A stretch of DNA of 64,000 nucleotides, from the NCBI GenBank assembly GCA_963969395.1, contig OZ017801.1, positions 6,202,501-6,266,500 of the forward strand, in the 5' to 3' direction. Both the position numbers and the translations under genes were made by a program. The notes below the pieces were generated by a model. The model was not told the origin of the DNA and made no database searches. It saw only the letters and a list, made by a program, of their open reading frames with translations. Source of the DNA: Pseudoscleropodium purum. Taxonomy: Eukaryota; Streptophyta; Bryopsida; Hypnales; Brachytheciaceae. Positions 55,100 through 64,000 of the stretch are shown piece after piece. Position 1 is the first letter of the stretch; every line of letters begins with the position of its first letter.

Positions 55100-57660
55100 G
55101 CTTCAATACTTCTTAGAAGTATCTCCGAACTTCTTTGATGCCGATCGTCTCGAAGTTTGTGTCAACAGTCCCTTCGATCATCTCGTTCAAAAAAGACACC
55201 GCATCATGGACATTTTGCATTCTTCTCCATGTGTTGTGTAGTTGGGAGTGCCATAGAACGTGCTTCACAACAACACCAACTCCGTCCCACTCTCCCTTCC
55301 CTTGACTAGTTCCAAAAAAATTCCAATTCATAGTACAACCATTTGTCAAGGTGGGATATCTGGCCACAAAATAAAATGGTCAAGAACCCTTGAATTGACC
55401 CACACAACCATCAAACCACACTTAGTGGTGCTTTGGTCAAATCCTTATACAACAATATATGTACAAAAATAAATACACTTTGTATCATTTTTCAATTCAG
55501 TATAGAATCAATACATTTACAAAATCAATACATTTGGAGCAATGTCAATTTATACCTTCAAAATCTAGCCATTGCCAATGTTGCATCAAGCAATGCTGTA
55601 CAAAAAAAGAATAGTGGACTGTGTCATCAATAATGTAGAAATGAGACTCTTTCACCATCATTCCATCTAGTTTAAACTGATACGTAATGTAGACAAGAAT
55701 ACTAATTTGTGTAGAGCACCAATACATGCTCTAGATCTGGTTTTGAATCTCAAAAGTATAGTTCTTGGCAAAATCAATATGTAATAAAATCACATCTTTG
55801 CCCAAGAACTATATGGAACGCTTGCATTGGTCATCCTACCACCTAGCAACGAAGTTGTACTTTACAAACTAGGGTAGTTAGACTTGAAATATTCAAAAAA
55901 CACTTTTGGAAAAGTCTCTTTGTATGCCTTGATGATCCTCTTTCGAGGCTTCCCTTCTCATATGGTACCAATTATTTCATTCTCAAAGCATTTCCAAGTG
56001 ACAGTTGAAGTCATTGATAACTCAAAAGGGCGAATCTTAAGCTTTGAAATACCACAATTAGAGCACAGATCCACGATGCACTATAGTGCATGCCATTTTT
56101 CATTCTCCAACTCAGGGCAAACAATTTCTTGCTACAAAGTTGTTGTATCCGCAAACATCTACAAATGTGCCTTACACTTTGCCTCTTCTTCTTCTAGTCG
56201 AAAGAGACACATATCACACAAGCATTGGCAATTCTCTGAAAAACATATGCCCTTTGCGCCATCCTGAATCCGATTGAACCCCTCCCTCAACATGTCAATC
56301 TCCACGTGGTATCTACAATAACAAATGTTCTGCTTGTTGCACGCTTTAACAAAGTAAGGCTTCAGTTTCTTAAACGCTCTCTGTTTGATTGTCACATCTG
56401 GATGCACCTCTATAAACTGATGGTAGAATGCAACCTACATGAATGCAAAAATTAATAAGAATGTACTCCACGCGTAGTTTTTGTACATAATGTATAGAAA
56501 GTAGTACCAAGACTATTGTAATGAGCATATTGCAATACACAACAAGAGCATTTCTATCTACAATCAGAGTCATACCTGACTTTTTAGTAAGTAGTGGGTG
56601 AAGTGTTTGTCATATGTATTTGGACTCGTCCATTTCTATACAATTTCTTTTTTGTTCAAGCTGACACGAGTCTCTTCCGTCCACCACTTTGTAACAAGGT
56701 CCTTCGTTTCGACAAGCAACCCTGGCCTCTTTTTTCATTTTGCAAGTACAAAAGGTTTTGCAAGCAAACGCACAGTATTGTGGAGTATTATAGCCACCTT
56801 CAAATTGGTTGGGTGAACTTTAAAAACCCGTAACAAAGCTACGGTGTTAGTCACACTAGTAGAGATAGCAATGTCTAAAAGTACAACCTTTCTAGCTAAC
56901 ATGTTTGTTAATTGAACACCCTTCACATAGTCCAACTCTAATCAATAATTTCTGAGAAATTCAAATTGAACTTTGACAATGTCTCCACTAGGATAATATT
57001 CGGGAAGAAATGGAGAAATGCGTTCATCCTCCAAGAAACACTCTATAATCTTCAGCCTAGAAGATGCTCGCGCACAACCTTGCATCTTTAAAATGAAGAA
57101 ATCTACAATTTTAGACAAAATAAACGATTGCTCCTGTAGAGACATCTCCCTTCCTACCTCCAATTCGTCATCATGCACAAAAAACAAGCAAGTTGCTACT
57201 CAAGGTTGACATGACGTCCGAACGCGGACGCTGTGTCCGCAGTGTCCGTTGACATTCGCGTCCCGGCGGACGCAGCGTCCGCCTGTCTCCCGTCCGCCTA
57301 TCCGCCCGTCCGCCCGATTACGGCCGTCCAATCGACGCGCGGACTAATCTAGTCCGCACGATCTAGGTGTCCGCCCCGCCCCGCCCGTCCGCTTTCCGAC
57401 GGCGGTCGGGACGCTGCGTTCGCTAGCATCCGTGCGTCCGGACGTCCGGAAAACGGACGCTATTTTGGGGCGGACGTTGACATTCGTCAACCCTGCTGCT
57501 ACTTCTCTCTCCCTCACCAATTGATAGCATCGACATTGCCTCTCTACCTCTCCATCTCTCAAATACTCCCTCACCACATCATAATCCTCCGCCAAGGTTC
57601 CTTCTCTTGAATCTAGCACATCTATCTATAAATCTCTTCTTTGCCATTACAAACCATCAC
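55100..57660 (-). pseudogene. decayed transposon-type gene, minus strand, split by a MITE
   Basis: Minus-strand fragments in order: a basic start MAKKRFIDRCARFKRR near 57650, then LAEDYDVVREYLRDGEVERQ (frameshifted), the 57201-57495 MITE, then FVHDDELEVGREMSLQEQSF, a block with many Cys (NICYCRYHVEIDM, CQCLCDMC) near 56159-56407, and GTSQGKGEWDGVGVVVKH near 55280. The last resembles the HGKGE-x-DG-x-G segment of a widespread family of repetitive transposon-like proteins. Several stops break it. Removing the MITE and one TSD copy rejoins the frame across 57496/57200. Confidence 0.5.
57201..57495 (+). mobile_element. 295-bp non-autonomous hAT element (MITE)
   Basis: Ends are CAAGGTTGAC and GTCAACCCTG. 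The flanks ttgctact (57193-57200) and ctgctact (57496-57503) form an 8-bp TSD with one mismatch. The left 100 bp matches the left end of the 9.9-kb element (GACGTCCGAACGCGGACGCTG... against GACGTCCGGACGCGGACGCTG...), and the right 100 bp matches its right end. It contains only CGTCCGC-rich sequence, so it is a deletion derivative or parallel short member that depends on a transposase in trans. Confidence 0.88.
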
Positions 57661-58169
57661 AAAATCAAAGCAACAAAACCAGGACAACTAAAGAAGCCCA
57701 ATTGCCAAAGGTTTGCGGCACCTACCAAAGCTGCGGAAACCAAAAAAGTCTGTTGCCGGCACCGGATGCCAGGAATTCACAATGGCTACCGTGCCTCAAA
57801 CTAATGGACGCTTTTGTCAAAAGTCTAGATAAACTACTAGAATACACAGCATACCCAAATTGTACAAAATGTACATTTTGCATTGGATTGTACATCAGGC
57901 CAAGAGGACAATCATAGTGTACTTTCACCCTCAGAAGATATTTCTCCAAACGGTCAATTGTCAAAATCCAGTATGGAAAATTTGTAGAAACTACCTTGAG
58001 TGCGGGAAAATCTCACTAAAAATTGGCATAGTTTCTTTTATGCTAATAAAGTGCTCTGATAAGTTTAGTGACATTTTGATAGCAGAAAGTGCCAAAGCTG
58101 GCAAATATTTTTCAAAATCAACAAAATTGAAGAACATTTGTAGAATTGACCAGCATATCGGGAACACAC

Positions 58170-61060
58170 AATGTTAGAATAAATTAAATATAGGGTCTTT
58201 TTTAATCCTATTGGACCTACTTAAGAGCCTAGGCTAGTTAATTTTAGTAGGAAAGGTAAACTCCAAAATTTGGGTTTTTATCCTTTGAGGGATTTCTAAT
58301 CGCCGCTAGGATTCTTTGAGATTTTGGAGTAGGAGAAGAGAAAAGGAATTTTCCTAGACTAAAAATGGCCTTCTAAAGCCATTGGTGCAATTTGTTTGTG
58401 ATTTGGAGCTTTTCTCCAAAAGTTAAAGTTTGGAATCAGTTGAAAAAGTGAAAACAAACGATTTTTGAATGAAAAATTTTAAAATGATAAGATTACCAAC
58501 ATTAAAGAGAGAGGAGTGAGGGTCCTTGGAAAAATATACAAGGACCCTCCTTTCTCCAAAACACCCTTCTAGGTTCATTTTTGAACGACCTTGTTTCATT
58601 TTGAGTCCATTTAGTTGGATTTTGGCCATTGTGAGCCATGTTGCCAAAATTGTGTTTTAGGAGCAATTTTTGCTTCATTGTTGTTTTTGAAGCTCTTTTG
58701 AAGGATATTGGGGTCCCTTCAAAATTGTCTTCCTATCACATGTGTTTTGAGCTTATACAACTTGTGTTGAGTTGTTTTTGGTGATTTTTAGGCTTTTGCA
58801 CTAATCCTAGAAACAATCCTCCATCATACCTTAACAATGCCACTTTGGGGGACTTCTAATTTCTAAATTTTGTAAGTTCTAACTCTTTAATTCAAAATTC
58901 TTTAATTGAAGTTTGTGTATGAAGTACTAACTTGTTGTAAATTGTTTTGTACTAAAAGTGGTTTTACTAACATTTTTACTCTAACTTATCTCCCTTGTGC
59001 CCTTGGTGAAATCCTTGTCTTTATTTTTGTGTTTTTATGTGGAATGGCAAAGCTTTGACTTTGTGAGTCTACATTCCTAGAGTATTTAAACCAAAACTGA
59101 AAGCAAAACAAAGCTTTGGACCCTCTTGTTTCTAAATTGGTAGAATTATAGCCATATTATAAAACACAACAAAGGTTTGAACCCCCTTCTTGTACTATTT
59201 TTACATTGTTAAGCCGTTTGACTTTGTTAATAGAAGTTTATTTATGTTGGCCATTTCTTTATTTTAGTGTTTATTCAAAGCTGAAGCCAAAAGTAAAGAG
59301 ATGAGGTACTAGTATGTGATTGAATTCAGAATCATAAAGTAAAGGCTGAGAAGTTTTCCAAAATATAAGGTATGAAAAAATTCATTTGAAATGAGTGAGT
59401 TATAAACAAATTAAATTTAACACTCAAGCTGGATGAAGAAGTATTAAACTCATTCAAATAGAACGAAAAAGTAGAATTCGGTAGTAAAAAATTAGAATTT
59501 AGATTTGTAATCAAAAATGGGTTTCAGATTACCATTTAAAAATAGTGAGCAAATGAAGTTCTTAAGTACCAATTAGTGGTTAAATTTTATCCATGCATAA
59601 CTTCTACTAAGAAGGTCCAATTTGCAAGTGCTTTATAAATTTGAAAATTCAAAAAATTTGAAAATAATAATTTGTCAAAAGTCAAGCAAGAGCTAGAATA
59701 TATAGAAGTAGAATTAGGGAGAAGAAATTTAGCAATTAATAGAAAAAAATAAAAAAAACAAAACCATCAATTGGCATCAAAAAGTGTAAAAAGTACCAAC
59801 TTCTAAACTCACTAATCTTTCTCTCAATTACAATAGGAAAAAGTAAAGCTCAAATACTCAAAGCTTGAATGGTAGAATGAAGAAGGAAACAAAGTTTGGA
59901 ATTGTTATACAAAGTAGTGAATAGAGAATTAGAAATAGATAGGATAAAAAGAAATCTTTAAAACACACTTAGAACCATTAGAAGTTGAATAGGATAATAA
60001 TTGACTCATAGGAAATCGAAGGTCAATTATTGTTTGAGGACTTCAGTCAATTATTGTACAAAATTTTCAAGGTCAACCTTTGAATACAATAATGGAGGTA
60101 GTATAGTGTAGAAAGAAAAGAAAAGGAAAAGAAAAGAAGGGAGAAAAAAGAAATATAGAAATTCCCTCAATTTGTATTAAAACCTTAAGTTTAAGGGGTG
60201 AGCATAATTTGTCTCAGACTCTTATGATGACAAACAAAGAGGGATTCAATAATCTCTACAACAGAGTTCAAGAAAAACCAAATCATGATGTAAATACTCA
60301 ATTTTCTTAACTTCCATGGATTTTCAAAGTTAGTCATTTGAAACCATCAAGCCGAATTGCAAATCAAAGCCAAAGCATTGAAAAGAGTTTATTTTCAAGT
60401 TTTAAATCCAAAAGCTTGTAGATCTACTCTAAAGGTTTCCAAAAACATATTACACTTAGAATTTGGAGCTAAATTGAGTGAGATATTAACAAATGAAGTT
60501 TAAAGGTGGTAGTGGATGAAAGTTAGAATCATCCAATAGAGATGAAATCTGAAACTTGAAGAGTGTTATAAATAAGAAAGACAAAAGTGAAAACCAAAGT
60601 TGATTTCAAATTGCAGTCTAGTAGAAAAGCGTGGATGAAGTTTTAGACACCTCTTCAAGGTGGAACTTCATTCATTTATAACTTCCACTAGAAAAGTCAG
60701 ATGAAGGTGAGTTTTACATTTTGAGAAATGGGATAAATTCTTCATTCACTTCAAGAGTTTAAATTTAGATTGTCTTCACTTTTACTCTAAAACCATCATG
60801 GCATAGTTCAGTGTAGAGGTTAGGAATAATTACTGTAAATTGTGGTTATGTTCTTGGTTAATTTGCAAAGTAAACATGTTTAAGAGTTAGGAAAAGATTC
60901 ATTGCTTAAAAAGCACAGTAAACCAACATTAAACACCCCAAAGATAAATTTAACTAAAACTTATAGAACCTCATTGGACTCATTTATTAGCAAAAGTGGA
61001 TAAATAAGCACTCACATTTGATTGAAAATAACTACACCCTACAAGTTGGGTATAAGTCTC
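58170..61060. other. AT-rich intergenic DNA, purine-biased, no gene recognised
   Basis: From about 59270 the plus strand is strongly A/G-biased, with a polypurine run at about 60108-60150. No open frame of note and no RNA gene is evident. Confidence 0.55.
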
Positions 61061-61067
61061 TAATCAA

Positions 61068-61273
61068 GAATGGGTGGTCCTACCTTAGTGTTTCCAAACA
61101 TTTTGAGGATTTATTTGGTTCTCAATAGCCTTCATGGTTTAAGTTACCTTCCGTATTGGTTCTCAGTCATGAATGGGTGGTCCTACCTTAGTGTTTCCAA
61201 ACATTTTGAGGATTTATTTGGTTCTCAATAGCCTTCATGGTTCAAGTTACCTTCCGTATTGGTTCTCAGTTAT
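61068..61273. repeat. tandem duplication, 2 x 103 bp
   Basis: GAATGGGTGGTCCTACC begins at 61068 and again at 61171, and the two 103-bp units differ by only one or two bases (GGTTTAAG against GGTTCAAG). Confidence 0.92.
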
Positions 61274-62133
61274 GTGGTTCCCGAAGAAAGACACTGAGTT
61301 CAGTTCTGGAGGAAAGAAACAGCAGCAAATTACACTCTTGAACCAGAACTGTGCTGGGAGGGAAAATTCTCGAGTCAGAACTCATTGTTTTGATGTCATT
61401 TTATACTCACTATTAGTATAAAAATTATTACATCAACACAGAGCAACTTAACATTCCTAATACGGTAGCAGCAGAGGCTCAGGAATAATAAGTGTGACGA
61501 ATCAGATTCCAATTCCTTATCACCAGTTAGAACCTCGTAATCCACAAGCAGTGCAAGGCTCAGAACTGGGAAAAAAAATTAAGTTCCATAAATGGTGAAT
61601 CCAGGCTCCGGCTATCATTGCTAGGGTTGATGATGTGTCTAATGAAGCATCTGTCAACACCAGCATCTGTAAGCAAATCCATGCCAGCTTCCCAACAAAA
61701 CAAGGTGGAGCTGAACTGAACAACTAGATGCCAAGTACACAACAAAACCTTAATTCAATCAACAGAATTAGGAAATGAAAAAGTCGTATTTTAACAGTAA
61801 CATATCAGGAAGTCAAACGCTGATTTAGCTGTCAAGTAACTGTATGTGAGGGCCACAATTGCGTAGCCTTACAATTAATAATGTGCAGACATGAATGTTG
61901 TCAACCACCTGATTTGTACACCTTACAACTTGGAGCATGCTTTGCAAGACATCAACACCTTCATAGTATCCAAAGTTACACCTCTACAATTACGAACACC
62001 CTGAATTGACCTGCTGAATTCTAAGCTTAGCACAGATTATTTGAGCACTTGGAAATGTATCCAAAACGCAGAGCACACTTGTACAACCTAACGATGAACC
62101 CACATATGTACAAACTTTCAGAACATACTTTTC

Positions 62134-62361
62134 TCACCAGTCCTCTTTCATGACTTTGGCCTTCTCAAGAATGTATTTCCCTTCCTTGTACTTCTGGGAT
62201 TCTTCATAAGCCTTTTCATATTTCCAACCCAGAACCTCTTGGCATTGGAAGCAACAGATGTCGGCCACCGTGTGTAGGCCTGTGATCAGTTGTCGATCTT
62301 CTTTGACCCCAACTGTCACATTCACCACATTTGTGAACAAATATGCCCTCCCATTCCTTCC
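62134..62361 (-). CDS. Yippee-family protein, last exon
   Basis: The final exon encodes [18 protein letters not shown], a [18 protein letters not shown] block and [21 protein letters not shown], ending KVMKEDW and a TGA at 62134-62136. This is the C-terminal two-thirds of a Yippee zinc-binding domain; the CCFQC cysteines supply one of the two metal-binding CxxC pairs. Yippee proteins share the cereblon/MIS18 fold and are implicated in protein-protein contacts at centrosomes or in ubiquitin-ligase complexes. Plant members of this type commonly split after the glutamine before GRNGRA, which fits the TTTTGCAG acceptor at 62362-62369. The first exon with the other CxxC was not found in 62400-64000 and may lie beyond the window. 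Confidence 0.85.
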   Translation of the reverse strand, partial: GRNGRAYLFTNVVNVTVGVKEDRQLITGLHTVADICCFQCQEVLGWKYEKAYEESQKYKEGKYILEKAKVMKEDW

Positions 62362-62369
62362 CTGCAAAA

Positions 62370-64000
62370 TACAAAGCTCCCATTTATCAGTCAGAGGTCA
62401 GCACTGCTCTAAGGCATCTGCTCCTAGAATCTCGAGTTGAAACGAATGCCCTGTGCGCATTTTAGGTGGCGGGGCACATTTTAGAAGATGAACCTTAAAA
62501 ATGCCATGACAGTACCCCAATTTCTGACACTTATTAGAGTGAGTTTTCAAACTTCACTCATTCAGTTTCCACCATTGGTCACAAAAGTTCATTTTGCAGG
62601 TCACTGCTAATGATGACTTTATGGTATTGACCCCTATGACCACTCAGGGCCTGCAATACGACATTCCCACGTCAGAAGCATTTAATTATTCAATAATTCA
62701 ATACATAACTCATAGAATTCAACGAACAAAGCCACCGGCACACGCCAAGACAGTTCTTCCATTTTCTAGAACCAGTTTGTCTCATACAAATCTTTTAAAT
62801 ATATTCAAACATGTTTGTTATGCTTCCATTATTGTCATTCATACTCTGCAAAAAGTGTCTAGTAACAGAGATTTTAAACTAGACTATCAAGAATTCTAAA
62901 CAAAATCAAACAACATCTTCCTTGCAATTCACAAGAATTCTTCCCTGGGTCACGAGTGATCATAGCACCAAGACATCAACAAACCTCTCCATAAATCACA
63001 GAGAAAACTCTTTACATGATGTTCACAAGTTATTAGTTTCCTGTAATAGTCAAATTTGACTGAAAACTTTGTTTAGACCTTCCAGGATCACTCCATCATT
63101 ACTTGCAAAAATACAAATGTTTAAAAATGTCTTCTCTAGTTATCACGTTAACAAAAATTATCAAATTTTCTAATCACTATCAACGTCTTTGTTTCCAATT
63201 GCAGCAAAGGGTCTGTTTGAATATATTACTATAGTTTTAAAATGACCTCAGCTATTCCTCTGTAAGCATTCTCTACTTAATGGACTGACACAGCGCTCGC
63301 TGAAAGCACAAATTACGGTAAACCTAGCTATCGAATCACAAATAGAATCTCGACTGCTACAGACGCTAAGTCCAAGGACTTCATTGAGTGCCTGCATGTA
63401 AATTCTAGAAGCCTAAAGGATCAACGATTCAAGGCTCTAAAACGACCTATCCAATGCAACAGGTGCTGCAATAATATAGGTAAGATGGGCTAAATCTTAT
63501 ACCACCAGAACCACCGAAAAAACATTGCATGTATTGGTCCAAACATATATGAAATAGAAAAATAGAAAGCCTCCATGTGACCATTTCAAACTGCTAAAAA
63601 AACCATGACGACCAATATGGGTCATTTGGTCCTTCCAAGACGAACTGATTCTATCAACAATAGATGCACAGAGACAAACTGAAATACGTGCTGGAAAACC
63701 CGCGCGGTTAAGCGAAAACTGCAAAGGTTTGAAAAAAGCAAACCACCCTCGTTTCATCTCCATCTGCCGAATTGTGTTGAGCACGCCGAAACCAAGCAGC
63801 CACGAGAACCTTGAAACTCGCGAAAATTTGCGATTGCAGTAGAAGAATTGCAGTTGAACCACGCAACGGACGATCACTTGGCCCTAACGGCTTCTACCGC
63901 AACTGCTACTCGGGACACCCACACCCTTGGAGCTCATGAAAACCAATTGGCCGCATGGCAGCCCCCAACCTCCCAGAATTCAGCACCACCGAGATTCCCC
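62370..64000. other. probable intron and 5' region of the Yippee gene
   Basis: Transcription of the Yippee gene would pass through here. I found no CxxC-containing exon. Composition becomes less AT-rich from about 63640, as expected near a first exon or promoter. The long minus-strand frame at 63497-63877 does not resemble a known protein and is probably leader or chance. Confidence 0.4.

Noticed and set aside
63497..63877. 126-aa minus-strand frame near the window end
   Set aside because: No recognisable domain, hydrophobic and aromatic by composition; more likely leader or intron of the Yippee gene.

Overview
The window looks like nuclear DNA of a land plant, most likely a moss or another early-diverging lineage. 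Genes have GT-AG introns and lie in very AT-rich intergenic DNA. The PP2A catalytic subunits match the plant subfamily II type. The PPR protein is of the PLS-E-DYW class, and its repeat wording (MIGGLAQHGCG, HMYGKCG) is of a kind I associate with mosses. There is no sign of prokaryotic organisation. The species call is inference.

Layout: 1-10 kb is AT-rich and almost gene-free, with one perfect inverted repeat near 5.4 kb. At 10.2-11.05 kb there are two tandem-repeat blocks and a tRNA-Cys-like relic. From 11.5 to 25.6 kb there is a large inverted duplication: two intact 12-exon PP2A catalytic-subunit genes arranged head to head (minus strand 16539-11958, plus strand 20275-25117) around a unique 2.9 kb spacer. 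A central tract of about 2.36 kb (exons 3-11 with introns) reads as identical between the arms, while promoters, introns 1-2 and 3' ends have diverged. This suggests recent gene conversion. From 29.8 to 36.3 kb lie the C-terminal exons of an OSB-like organellar single-stranded-DNA-binding protein and then an intronless 1008-aa PPR-DYW editing factor, whose central repeats form an exact 303-bp period organised as a duplicated 606-bp super-unit.

The most unusual object is at 38957-48886: a 9.93-kb hAT-superfamily element with CAGGGTTGAC termini and a perfect 8-bp target-site duplication (gtagtgaa). It carries four GC-rich CGTCCGC arrays, a leftward protein-kinase-like gene with HND and DWG in place of HRD and DFG, and a rightward hAT transposase. 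Both genes are broken. A 295-bp non-autonomous relative at 57201-57495 has the same left and right ends and sits inside another decayed coding sequence, with an 8-bp TSD that has one mismatch. So the kinase-side end and the transposase-side end behave as one mobilisable pair.

From 48.9 to 57.7 kb there are decayed transposon-like coding remnants on both strands. From 58 to 62 kb the DNA is AT-rich with one tandem duplication. At 62134-62361 there is the last exon of a Yippee-family gene whose upstream exons are not found in the window.

Likely functional genes: two PP2Ac genes, the PPR-DYW gene, the Yippee gene and possibly the OSB-like gene. OSB and PPR-DYW proteins both usually act in organelles. 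The remainder is mobile-element biology and intergenic DNA.
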